Source of the DNA: CAYMEV01 sp964431655 [NCBI: uncultured bacterium]
GTDB lineage: Bacteria; CAYMEV01
Assembly (NCBI GenBank): GCA_964431655.1
Contig: CAYSKJ010000002.1
Location: forward strand, 10,214-70,020
Reading direction: 5' to 3'
DNA length: 59,807 bases
Both the position numbers and the translations under genes were made by a program. Below the pieces are notes generated by a model, which saw only the letters and a program-made list of their open reading frames with translations, searched no databases and was not told where the DNA came from. Every line of letters starts with the position of its first letter. The stretch's first letter is position 1. Of this stretch, positions 28,601 to 35,815 are shown one piece after another.

Positions 28601-29649
28601 TAGACATTACCCTTCGCCAGCCCTAAAGCCAACAGAGGAACATTAGTTACTGCCTCAATAGAGAAGCGGCAGATACGCTCCAGGGTTTTCTCCTCGCTTA
28701 TGGGCATGCCGAAAAGTATCAGGGCTACCATCCCTTTATCCGTAGCATCATATCTCGCGACAAATCCGCCGTATTTATCAGCCAGCTCCTGTATAGTTCC
28801 GATAGCTTCCTGCCTGTCTTTAACAGCTATCCTGCCCAGATTGGCAAAACAGAAGGCAGCGGGGCGGATCTCAGGCTGGGGACTCTCTATCTGGTATTTC
28901 GGGTTAATAAAACCTGACATGGCGGTGCTGTATCCTGAACATGCATATTTTTTTTCTGCAGCTCCATATTCTTTGATTTTTGTGTTTCCAGAGTAGATAT
29001 ATCCGTTTTTTTTGATTTTCAAGAAGCATTTTAACCCGATCTGACCTGCTGCATCTTTTGAAAAGACAAGGTCCTTTTTCAGGCCTGAAAGCTTTGCCAG
29101 GTCTTTTAAGGGTTTGCCATAAAAGACATATTCATTCTGCAGGCTGTTTTTGAATATCTTCCATTTAATCTCTCCATAGGATACGGTCTGCCTTATTTTT
29201 AATCTGATATCAGTAATAGAACTGCGATACTGACATACTGCTTTATCCCTGGAAAAGTTTGTAATCTTTATAACAGCATTAAGTATCCTGTTTTTATCGC
29301 TCATCATACCACTGTTATGACAGGATTCTGTTTTTTCCGCTTTTCCAGGTTCTGAATCCTGACTCCCGGATCCGGCTTCACCTGTGTTGGGAAAGACGGC
29401 ACAGAAGGCATCGCCTGCGAAGAGCGTCACAAAACCTCCATAAGATTCAACGATCCGGATAGGCTCGCCAAAGGCATGGTCAAGAAAAGCCCTTAGTTCC
29501 TCTGCACCCTGTTTGCCATGCTTGCTGAGCTGATTTGTTATAGGTGTAAAATCAGCAATGTCAAAAAACAGTGCAAAGCCGGAGAATTTGCCCTTAAGGA
29601 TATTGGCTTCATATTGCCGTAGAATAAACCTGGGTATATAACGCATCAT
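25675..29649 (-). CDS. Soluble-adenylyl-cyclase-like protein with kinesin-light-chain-type TPR array
   Basis: A 1324-residue paralogue of the neighbouring gene. Cyclase domain 1 has metal aspartates D30 (FFDIADFTP) and D80 (FAGDAF). Cyclase domain 2 (about 270-420) has DKGMVALILFG and the Asn and Arg in YTALGDPVNLAARLM. The ATPase has GNAGIGKS near 468 and VIHLDDSQWIDEE near 600. From about 863 there are ten full 42-residue TPRs and one partial, of the kinesin-light-chain kind (pattern LGKDHPxVAxSLNNLA). AGGAGG precedes the start MMRYIPRF. Domains 1 and 2 together contain a full set of catalytic residues, so cyclase activity is plausible. The repeat array differs from the more divergent TPRs of the sister protein. 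Confidence 0.88.
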   Translation of the reverse strand: MMRYIPRFILRQYEANILKGKFSGFALFFDIADFTPITNQLSKHGKQGAEELRAFLDHAFGEPIRIVESYGGFVTLFAGDAFCAVFPNTGEAGSGSQDSEPGKAEKTESCHNSGMMSDKNRILNAVIKITNFSRDKAVCQYRSSITDIRLKIRQTVSYGEIKWKIFKNSLQNEYVFYGKPLKDLAKLSGLKKDLVFSKDAAGQIGLKCFLKIKKNGYIYSGNTKIKEYGAAEKKYACSGYSTAMSGFINPKYQIESPQPEIRPAAFCFANLGRIAVKDRQEAIGTIQELADKYGGFVARYDATDKGMVALILFGMPISEEKTLERICRFSIEAVTNVPLLALGLAKGNVYAGYTGSGDIKEYTALGDPVNLAARLMSIARPGEAIADSLLYGELMDKFLFEKIGSVQLKGIKQAITVYSLQKQLVERKIGRQTNFTGRDKFLTELRHSLNEALGRYSNLAVYIYGNAGIGKSRLGHELTSSFPEQEFYRFFLYCDSVIRKPLEPVKQIIRQYFSVDSEKDQQSGIISFRMRWKLLAGQNEELLRIESIIASIIGYEWEKSIWSVLPAPEKPKQQRTAFLRFMAQIAAKKPVVIHLDDSQWIDEESKEHFQALSQADIKPVQIICSCRYHDDGSKPDLGLKNHIKMDRNLGMLDEESSREMIRQILKLDTVPQDTFRIINSRAMGNPFFIEQLCAYLTEIEKIDREGMMAGEPGPVASFRISDIIGSRIDRLTANVRECVYNASVLGMEFNVNILSKMLKRPLVSDLEYGKSSMIWRDLEELHYIFSHIMIKDTAYLRIMYSRLKNLHNLAAEAMQTVYRGNMDEHAQEIAFHYERADIMDKCALYYDKAGCWFRDKYNFTEGETFLKKALKIREKLFGIEHPDTAQALTNLADLYRSQAKYSDAEPLYKHALRIREKVLGKDHAEVASSLHSLAVIYYWQGKYEKAELPHKRALKIREDTMGKDHPSVARSLNSLAELYRHQGRHAEAEPLYNRSLQIFERALGKKHPDVAISLNNLASLYKDQGKYREAEPLFYRSLKIWEKSLGKYHPHVAVVLGNLASLYHEQARYKEAEPLFRRSLRIREKSLGKYHPLVTGSLNGLANLCKDQGKYEESESLYKRSLEIREKSLGKCHPNVAGSLNNLAGLYREQGRYAEAESLYMRSLQIREKVLGTKHSSVAQSLNNLALLYADQGKYAEAEPMYKRALQIWEIALGKDHPYVAGALHNLANLYKEQGRYAEAEPMYKRSFRIRESVLGKNHPDVIQSLNNMANLYKEQSRFSDAEPLFVQAVQTAESVLGSNNSATLRYREDLKECQEAIKKGRAK
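25760..27060 (-). repeat. In-gene tandem array of about ten 126-base TPR units
   Basis: Ten consecutive 42-codon units encode the TPRs of the 1324-residue cyclase protein. Phrases for LGKxHP and AEPLYKRSL recur every 126 bases with limited divergence. The boundaries are approximate. It is coding, not a CRISPR array. Confidence 0.85.
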
Positions 29650-29959
29650 AGCCCCTCCTGTTCAGGAACTGGATCCAAACAATATATATAATGGCGAATT
29701 CCGCAAGCCTAATAAAATGCATTAAAAATTACATTGCATTTTAGAAAAATTATACAGGCCTGAGCTTTTTTAATGCTGCAAAAACAAAAGAATCACAGAG
29801 CAAAACTTCCATATTTTATCATATCAAAGCTTTTCAGAAAAAGTCAATGGATGGTTAAAGGTTTTAGCCAAATTTTTATAAAGGGTTATTAAGACCTTTC
29901 CTATATTAAGATTCAGCTGAAATTAAATAACCATCAGGACTAATGTGATATTAGACTAA

Positions 29960-30094
29960 ATAGATGTTTACCGGATATTTAAGGAAAATTACCCTGACCA
30001 TTTTTCGGACGAATGCCACTTTGACTACAGAGGCAGTAAGGTAATGGCGGATATTCTGCATGATTATCTTGAAGGGTATATACTGCCGGATTAA
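29960..30094 (+). pseudogene. C-terminal remnant of an SGNH/GDSL-type hydrolase
   Basis: A 44-codon plus-strand frame preceded by an in-frame stop and lacking a start. It reads ENYPDHFSDECHFDYRGSKV and then MADILHDYLEGYILPD before TAA. The DECH part matches the block V Asp-x-x-His of SGNH hydrolases, which lies at the C-terminus of such enzymes. The rest of the 29650-30172 gap holds AT-rich sequence without visible genes and the terminator at 30117-30148. Confidence 0.5.
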
Positions 30095-30116
30095 TCCCGG
30101 CTGTACAGTCAATGAG

Positions 30117-30148
30117 AAAAAAGGGTGCTGATCCTGATCGGCACCCTT
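30117..30148 (-). terminator. Rho-independent terminator after the nqr-linked genes
   Basis: On the minus strand an eight-base stem, AAGGGTGC with GCACCCTT, encloses a 12-base loop and runs directly into six T residues (30122-30117). It lies 25 bases beyond the stop of the gene at 30173. Confidence 0.85.
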
Positions 30149-30172
30149 GATATAAGGCGGAATTTTTTGTTA

Positions 30173-30610
30173 CTATTTTTCCCCTTTTACCCTTTTCAGT
30201 GTTGAGATGGCGGCAGCCTTGGAGTCCTTCCCGCTGTGCAGGTAGATATACTCTATGGTGTCCGGGTCTATTATGGTTCCTATGCTGTAACCGTCATCAT
30301 CGGAAAAGTAGATGGTTTTTTTGTCCCTGGACATTACCCCGACAAATTCTTCGGTATGATTCTCTGATATCTTTTTGCCGTGAAAAAGATGTCCCTGGGG
30401 TTTTTCAAAGATAAATTTTATCCCGAGCCCGGAAAAGTATTCCGTCTCCTGGGTGGTCTTGTTTCTGTGCTTGACATTTCCGCTTAAGACAGCTCCGCTC
30501 TCTGTTCCTTCCCATATCCCCTCAAGAGCGCACTCATCGGCAAAAAGAAAGCCGGTGCAGATAAATAAAAAGGCAAGAAATGCAATGACCTGGAAATTTT
30601 TCCTGAACAT
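30173..30610 (-). CDS. Secreted protein of unknown function
   Basis: A 145-residue protein with a signal peptide (1-24, cleavage after LFA) and a compact beta-rich remainder. The phrase ALEGIWEGTESGAVLSGNV suggests a lipocalin-like or DUF-type calycin strand order, but I do not recognise the family. AAGGAGG lies eight bases before the ATG. A strong terminator follows. It lies 33 bases after the unknown gene at 30644 in the same direction, so it may be the last gene of the nqr transcript. Confidence 0.75.
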   Translation of the reverse strand: MFRKNFQVIAFLAFLFICTGFLFADECALEGIWEGTESGAVLSGNVKHRNKTTQETEYFSGLGIKFIFEKPQGHLFHGKKISENHTEEFVGVMSRDKKTIYFSDDDGYSIGTIIDPDTIEYIYLHSGKDSKAAAISTLKRVKGEK

Positions 30611-30643
30611 TTGAAATCCTCCTTTATTTTTAAGATTTATAAT

Positions 30644-31126
30644 TCAAATTTCACTTTTATTTTCGGGTTTTTCTACCTCGAGTATGTCAATCAGGTCCCG
30701 GGGCTCGATACGGTACTGGCTCTGTTTTCCCTGATAGAACCCGTGATACATGATGAGGTGTATCTGAATATCGGAAAATACCAGCTCTCTGCCAAGCCTT
30801 TTATTCTTAACGGTGGTGATACTCTTGGGAAGTATCTTCCTGCACTCAAAGGGGCAGGGAAGCTTGCCCCTGAAGGTCTCCACGCTGACGCTGAAATAAG
30901 GGGATATGTCTATAAAGTCTCCCAGACCCTTTTCACCCGTATCCCTGAAATATTTCATTTTACCGGCTATGGCTGTATGGTCATAACCCAGTCTCTTTAC
31001 CTCAGAATCATCCTCTGTAAGGATATCCACCAGTTTCCTCCGGTCTTTGCCCAGAAAGCCGTCCCTGGTAATTTTGCCTGGTCCCAGCCTATTCTGTATC
31101 TCCTGCATTTTAACCGTCTGTTTCAT
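30644..31126 (-). CDS. Conserved-looking cytoplasmic protein of unknown function, linked to nqr
   Basis: A 160-residue protein starting at the ATG at 31126, preceded by AGGTGG; a GTG three codons earlier overlaps that site. It contains LGPGKITRDGFLGKDRRKL, a central DTGEKGLGDFIDI and a Cys pair in LPCPFECRKI. No signal peptide or membrane helix is seen. It begins 17 bases after nqrF. A plus-strand frame of similar length over the same bases has a less protein-like composition and no ribosome binding site, so I prefer this strand. The function is unknown; a role linked to the pump is possible. Confidence 0.7.
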   Translation of the reverse strand: MKQTVKMQEIQNRLGPGKITRDGFLGKDRRKLVDILTEDDSEVKRLGYDHTAIAGKMKYFRDTGEKGLGDFIDISPYFSVSVETFRGKLPCPFECRKILPKSITTVKNKRLGRELVFSDIQIHLIMYHGFYQGKQSQYRIEPRDLIDILEVEKPENKSEI

Positions 31127-31143
31127 AAAAACCACCTGTATTT

Positions 31144-32250
31144 TTAACTGAATTTATCATAGAATATCAGGTCTTTCTTTACGCCGCACCTGTTTGTAAG
31201 GACATCAACACAGGCATTTATCATGCCCGGGCTTCCGCAAAGGTAGGCCTCCGCATTCTCTCCGTTTTTTACATGCTTTTCCACACATTCGGTTATAAGG
31301 CCGGTCTCTCCCTCCCAGCTGTCCGATTCCTCCGGCTGGGAAAGGGATGGAATAAAGCGGAAGTCAGGAAGCTCTTTTTCCAGCCTCTGCATCTCCTCAA
31401 CCAGGAATAAATCCCTTTTGCTCCTTGCTCCGAAGAAATAGACAGCCTTCCTGTTTATCTTCTTTTCATTCATGTCAAGAAGTATGGATTTTATTGGGGC
31501 CATGCCCGAACCGCCGGCAATGCATACAATATCTCTTTGGCTGTCCCTCAGGAAGAAATCACCGTAGGGACCGTTAATCATTACTTTCTGACCCTCTTTA
31601 AGGTATTTGTGGACATAGGTGGTGCACAGCCCGTCGGGCACATACCTTATTTCAAGCTCCACGGCATCTTTCCTGGAGGGTGGGGAAGATATTGAGTAGG
31701 CCCGGTATACCGGTTCATCGGTCATTTCATAAAGAGGCACTTCAAACTGTATGAACTGCCCTGCCTTGAAGCTGATTCCCTCACTGTTCTCCAGCTTCAG
31801 GGTAACCTGCTTAATATCATGAGTAAGATCAACCAGGGACTCCACCGCTGTCTTATACTGCTTTATATTGAAGAGTTCACGCGGTATGGTTATATCAAAG
31901 GGTTTTTTCACCTTAACCTGGCATGAAAGCCTGATGTTTTTTTCCCTCTCCCGAGGGTCTATCCATGGAAGCTCTGTCGGGAGGTATTCGCCCGCACCGC
32001 TGTTTACCTGTATTTTGCACAGGCCGCAGGAACCTTTGCCCCCGCAGGCTGAAGGAATAAAAATCTGCTTTTCCTTCAGGCTGGATAAAAGGGGCTTACC
32101 GCCATCAACCACAATCTTTTTCTCACCGTTTATGGTTATTTCCTGCTGGCCGTAGTTGGCTATGGTCCTGTCGGCAATTACCATTATTAATGCAAGAAAG
32201 GTGGTAAGGGCGGTTATTATGATTACTGTGATCAGCAGTTCAGAAAGCAT
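31144..32250 (-). CDS. nqrF: NQR subunit F (NADH-oxidising 2Fe-2S flavoprotein)
   Basis: Electron entry subunit of the sodium-pumping NADH:quinone reductase. It has 368 residues. An N-terminal membrane helix (about 5-26) is followed by a 2Fe-2S ferredoxin domain with C69, C75, C78 and C110. The FAD domain has RAYSISSPP. The NADH domain has GGSGMAPIKS and YLCGSPGM, and the protein ends near YDKFS as NqrF does. CAGGAG lies six bases before the ATG. It is the last nqr gene in the order B-C-D-E-F. Confidence 0.95.
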   Translation of the reverse strand: MLSELLITVIIITALTTFLALIMVIADRTIANYGQQEITINGEKKIVVDGGKPLLSSLKEKQIFIPSACGGKGSCGLCKIQVNSGAGEYLPTELPWIDPREREKNIRLSCQVKVKKPFDITIPRELFNIKQYKTAVESLVDLTHDIKQVTLKLENSEGISFKAGQFIQFEVPLYEMTDEPVYRAYSISSPPSRKDAVELEIRYVPDGLCTTYVHKYLKEGQKVMINGPYGDFFLRDSQRDIVCIAGGSGMAPIKSILLDMNEKKINRKAVYFFGARSKRDLFLVEEMQRLEKELPDFRFIPSLSQPEESDSWEGETGLITECVEKHVKNGENAEAYLCGSPGMINACVDVLTNRCGVKKDLIFYDKFS

Positions 32251-32261
32251 AGAATCTCCTG

Positions 32262-32855
32262 TCAGTTAATATCAATCATTCCTGAAAATCCCATGAAGGC
32301 AAGAGCCATGATACCGGCTATTATCAGGGCAATGCCTGCTCCTTCCAGCCCCCTGGGTATCCTTGCCCTGCTTGTTTTCTGCCTTATCCCTGCCATTGCC
32401 AGTATGGCAAGAAACCAGCCTATGCCTGAACCAAAGCCATAGGCAAAGGAGGAGAGAAGGCTGTATTCCCTTATAACCATGAACAGGCTCACTCCGAGAA
32501 TAGCGCAGTTGACCGTTATCAGGGGCAGGAATATGCCCAGGGAAAGGTAAAGGGTATCCGACACCCTCTCAATTATCATTTCCACTATCTGCACGAAGGC
32601 CGCTATAATGACAATAAATACAATATAGCGCAGATATTCTATATTGAAGGGTACAAGTATGTAATAATAGGCAAGGTAGTTAAGCACGCTGGTCACAGCC
32701 ATTACAAAGGTAACTGCAAACCCGAGTCCCACAGAGGTCTTAACCTCGCGGGAGACGGAAAGGAAGGAGCACATGCCGAGATAATTGGTAAGCAGGATAT
32801 TATTGGTGAATATGGCTGCAAAGAATATGGCAAAAGAAAGCATACCCTCGCTCAT
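32262..32855 (-). CDS. nqrE: NQR subunit E (membrane)
   Basis: A 197-residue inner-membrane subunit with about six helices. It matches NqrE better than RnfA: LGMCSFLSVSREVKTSVGLG, GIFLPLITVNCAILG and GFGSGIGWFLAI are typical of NqrE. In known NQR the D and E subunits share an inverted-repeat fold and hold an iron-sulfur centre between them; the Cys in LGMC and in NCAI are the expected ligands. The start overlaps the nqrD stop by four bases. Confidence 0.95.
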   Translation of the reverse strand: MSEGMLSFAIFFAAIFTNNILLTNYLGMCSFLSVSREVKTSVGLGFAVTFVMAVTSVLNYLAYYYILVPFNIEYLRYIVFIVIIAAFVQIVEMIIERVSDTLYLSLGIFLPLITVNCAILGVSLFMVIREYSLLSSFAYGFGSGIGWFLAILAMAGIRQKTSRARIPRGLEGAGIALIIAGIMALAFMGFSGMIDIN

Positions 32856-33460
32856 TTCTTATCCTCCTTTATAATCACTCCCTTTATAATCCAGATAAAT
32901 ACGGCCAGCATGAAGAAGGCTCCGGGAGCCATGACCATTATGGACCAGTTTGTCCACCAGTCCCCCATCACCCTGAAACCCAGCAGGGTACCGGAACCCA
33001 TAAGCTCCCTGAATACAGATATGGTCAGAAGGACATAGGAATAGCCCAGGCCCGAGGCAAGGCCGTCAAAGAGGGAAAGCCCGGGGGGGTTGTTCAGGGC
33101 GAAGGCCTCTGCCCTTCCCATGACAATGCAGTTGGTAATGATCAGGCCCACATAAGGGCCCAGCTCGGAGGATATCTCGGGGACATAGGCCTTGAAAATG
33201 ATATCAACAATGATTACATAGCATGATATGACAAGCACCTCGACCATCATCCTTATCCGCGAGGGGATGAGCTTTCTCAGCACTGATACAGTCAGGTTGG
33301 AAAGGGAAAGGGTAAAGATAAGGCCGAAGCACATTACAAGGGTGTTTTTTACCAGGTTGGTGACTGCAAGGGTGGAGCAAATGCCAAGTATCTGGTAAAA
33401 AACAGGGTTATCCCTTAGAAGGCCCTCATAAAATATTTTGTTAATTTTCCTTTTATTCAT
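32852..33460 (-). CDS. nqrD: NQR subunit D (membrane)
   Basis: A 202-residue polytopic subunit paired with NqrE. VGLIITNCIVMGRAEAFA and GLGYSYVLLTISVFREL are close to NqrD consensus, and the Cys in TNCIVMG is the expected metal ligand. Its N-terminus is longer than in RnfE. It overlaps nqrC by eight bases and nqrE by four. Confidence 0.95.
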   Translation of the reverse strand: MNKRKINKIFYEGLLRDNPVFYQILGICSTLAVTNLVKNTLVMCFGLIFTLSLSNLTVSVLRKLIPSRIRMMVEVLVISCYVIIVDIIFKAYVPEISSELGPYVGLIITNCIVMGRAEAFALNNPPGLSLFDGLASGLGYSYVLLTISVFRELMGSGTLLGFRVMGDWWTNWSIMVMAPGAFFMLAVFIWIIKGVIIKEDKK

Positions 33461-34079
33461 TATTCCGGGTTTTTCCTAATTTTTCCTTCAGTTCCCGGGA
33501 TGCGCTGTTTATCATGTTCTTTACCGCCCCGGTGGTAAAGGTGGCTCCCGTAACTGCTTCAAACTGACCTTTGCCGGCATCGGTGCCCTCAGGAACAAAA
33601 TCAAGGGGTATCTGTTTACCCTCAAACTGCCTTCTGAACCACTGCTCCGTAATCCTTGCCCCAAGCCCCGGTGTCTCATTCTGGGATACAAAATCTATGC
33701 CGAGCAGGGTCTCTGCATCGGTGCCAAAGCTTATAAAGGCATCAATACTGCCCCACAGGCCCCTGCCGCGGAAAAATGTCGCATACCCCTGAAGAACCCT
33801 GCTGTCTGATTCCCGGCTGTATATCTCATAATACAGTATATTACCTTCGCTGTCAGCTTTCTCGACAATGGCTTCCCGGTAGACCCGGTCTATATCCCGG
33901 CTGGTTTCAGGGATTTGGATACCTGCGGATGAAAAAAGTCTCTGTTTTTTTACGGCTGACTCGTTTACCCTTATGGTTTCCTTTGTTAAAAGATAAACTG
34001 AGCTTACCAGGGTTATGGAGATAACAGTTATTACCGCCATAAAGCCTATGATATATGCGCTGTTCTTATCCCTGTCCAT
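33453..34079 (-). CDS. nqrC: NQR subunit C (covalent FMN)
   Basis: A 208-residue protein with one N-terminal membrane helix (about 9-30) and an extracytoplasmic FMN domain. The flavinylation motif TGATFTT lies near the C-terminus, where the second Thr of TGAT should carry FMN through a phosphoester bond. NETPGLGARI and GRGLWGSIDAF are NqrC-like. It is shorter than typical NqrC (about 250) and closer to RnfG in length. The start overlaps the end of nqrB by 14 bases. The flavin transferase ApbE needed for FMN attachment is not in the window. Confidence 0.93.
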   Translation of the reverse strand: MDRDKNSAYIIGFMAVITVISITLVSSVYLLTKETIRVNESAVKKQRLFSSAGIQIPETSRDIDRVYREAIVEKADSEGNILYYEIYSRESDSRVLQGYATFFRGRGLWGSIDAFISFGTDAETLLGIDFVSQNETPGLGARITEQWFRRQFEGKQIPLDFVPEGTDAGKGQFEAVTGATFTTGAVKNMINSASRELKEKLGKTRNNE

Positions 34080-35013
34080 TCTTCTTCTTCAATGATTTTA
34101 ATCCGTAATCAATTATGGGTATGAACATATTTGCAAAAAGGATGGCAAACATTATACCCTCCGGCCATGCTGAAAACACCCTTATAAGGGTGGTCAGCAG
34201 GCCTATAATAAGGCCGTAGATGAGCTTTCCCTCCTTCAGCGATGATGCGGATACGGGGTCCGTAGCCATGAAGAATATACCCAGCATAAACCCTCCGGAG
34301 AACAATGCATGTATACAGGGTATGGAACCTGCAATGCCGGCAAGGTTAAGAGCAAAATTCATCGCCAGCATTCCGAATATGCCTGATATAACTATCCTGT
34401 AGTCGGCTACCCTCCTGTATATCAGGAATACCCCCCCGAGCAGGAGGAGAAGGGCGCTGGTCTCACCGAGACAGCCGGAAATATTACCGGTAAAAACCCT
34501 GAGAAGGGAGACGGATTCGCCCTTTTCAAGCATTGCAAGTGGAGTAGCCTGGGTCAGTGCATCACTGCTGTACCGGATAAATCCCCCAAAACCATGGCTG
34601 AAGGGCTCAACCCACCTGTTGGTCAGGAAATTGCCGAAGGATACATATATAAAAGCCCTGCCGACCAGGGCAGGGTTAAATGCATTCTTCCCGAACCCCC
34701 CGAAGACCATCTTGCCGAAAACAACCCCTGCCGCTATGCCGACTGCGGCCATCCAGAAGGGTATGGTAGGGGGCAGGGTCATGACATATAAGAGGCATGT
34801 AACAAATACGGAGGAATGGACAGGCTCTCTGTATTGCCGGGCAAACATGTACTCGCTGATATAGCCTGCTGTTACCACCACAGCAAGAAGTGCAAGGCCC
34901 CTCAGGCCGAAAAAGTATATGCCTGAGATAAATGCAGGGACAAGGGAATAAAGGACAAGCTTCATAGGCCTGACCCATTTTATATTAAACAGTCTCAGGT
35001 AAAGCTCGCTCAT
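34066..35013 (-). CDS. nqrB: NQR subunit B (membrane, covalent FMN)
   Basis: A 315-residue polytopic membrane subunit. LPPTIPFWMAAVGIAAGVV, FGGFGKNAFNPALVGRAF, GETSALLLLLGG and MATDPVSAS follow NqrB. The flavinylation site reads DALTQATPL, where other NqrB have DGYSGATAL, so the Thr is kept while the Gly before Ala is Gln. It lacks roughly the first hundred residues of standard NqrB (about 410). The ATG sits close to the predicted transcription start, which suggests a leaderless message. No nqrA precedes it, although that gene normally opens the operon. Confidence 0.92.
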   Translation of the reverse strand: MSELYLRLFNIKWVRPMKLVLYSLVPAFISGIYFFGLRGLALLAVVVTAGYISEYMFARQYREPVHSSVFVTCLLYVMTLPPTIPFWMAAVGIAAGVVFGKMVFGGFGKNAFNPALVGRAFIYVSFGNFLTNRWVEPFSHGFGGFIRYSSDALTQATPLAMLEKGESVSLLRVFTGNISGCLGETSALLLLLGGVFLIYRRVADYRIVISGIFGMLAMNFALNLAGIAGSIPCIHALFSGGFMLGIFFMATDPVSASSLKEGKLIYGLIIGLLTTLIRVFSAWPEGIMFAILFANMFIPIIDYGLKSLKKKNGQG

Positions 35014-35020
35014 AACAATA

Positions 35021-35048
35021 ATTATAGATTCAAAGCCTTAAGGGTCAA
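35021..35048 (-). promoter_or_regulatory. Strong sigma70-type promoter of the nqr operon
   Basis: On the minus strand TTGACC (35048-35043), 16 bases, then TATAAT (35026-35021). Transcription should begin near 35014, at or one base before the ATG of nqrB. Confidence 0.7.
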
Positions 35049-35107
35049 GAATATAATGCCGGCTATTTTATTTGCCTTTTTCAGCATAATTGTTAATATC
35101 CTTGAAT

Positions 35108-35815
35108 ATGGAAGAGAGACCGGTCGCAACATTCGGGATTCTTATGTACAATGAACAGGAATCCATAATGGACATGTATCAGGACCTTAAAAAAGCCCTG
35201 AAAAATTTCCCTTTCTCCTATGAAATCCTTTATATAGATAACGGCTCCGCCGACAGCTCTTCCGATACGGTAAAGAGTCTTATGAAGACTGATGAAAGCG
35301 TATCCCTTTTCCGGATAGAGAAAAACCAGGGTTACGGGAACGGCATAATAGAGGGCCTGAAGCAGGCCAGGGGCAGTTATATAGGGTACATATGGGGGGA
35401 TAACCAGGTTAAGGCCGATGATATAATCAGGGTTTATAAAACAGCAGTGGCAAACCCCGGGTCTCTCGCCAAGATCTGCAGGATAAAGAGAGAGGACGGT
35501 GGAATGAGGGTTTTCGGCTCATATATTTACAATAAACTCTACTCTTTTCTTTTCCGGCTGGAGACAAGGGATGCCAACGGCTGTCCGAAGGTGTTTGAAA
35601 AGAAGCTGTTTGACAGGATGAATCTGAGGAAAAAAGACTGGCTAATTGACCCGGAAATACTTTATAAGGCAAAGAAACAGAAAATCAGCATTATTGAAAT
35701 GCCCATAGTGTTCTACAAGAGGGAGAAGGGTAAGTCCTACGTTAATTTAGGCACCTTTGCATCCTTCTTTTTGAAGCTTTTAATATCATATATAAAAAGG
35801 GATTTTGACCATTGA
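35108..35815 (+). CDS. Family 2 glycosyltransferase
   Basis: A cytoplasmic or membrane-associated GT-A sugar transferase of about 235 residues. TFGILMYNEQESI opens the nucleotide-sugar domain, ILYIDNGSADSS follows, and IGYIWGDNQVK holds the acidic metal site in the variant WGD. The segment LRKKDWLIDPEILYKAK resembles dolichol-phosphate-mannose synthase-like enzymes. I chose the ATG at 35108; an in-frame TTG at 35090 would add six residues, and neither has a clear ribosome binding site. It overlaps the helicase gene by four bases. The acceptor is unknown. Confidence 0.88.
   Translation: MEERPVATFGILMYNEQESIMDMYQDLKKALKNFPFSYEILYIDNGSADSSSDTVKSLMKTDESVSLFRIEKNQGYGNGIIEGLKQARGSYIGYIWGDNQVKADDIIRVYKTAVANPGSLAKICRIKREDGGMRVFGSYIYNKLYSFLFRLETRDANGCPKVFEKKLFDRMNLRKKDWLIDPEILYKAKKQKISIIEMPIVFYKREKGKSYVNLGTFASFFLKLLISYIKRDFDH

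Noticed and set aside
30611-31147. A 178-codon plus-strand frame
   Set aside because: The opposite strand has a better ribosome binding site, operon position after nqrF and more natural composition.
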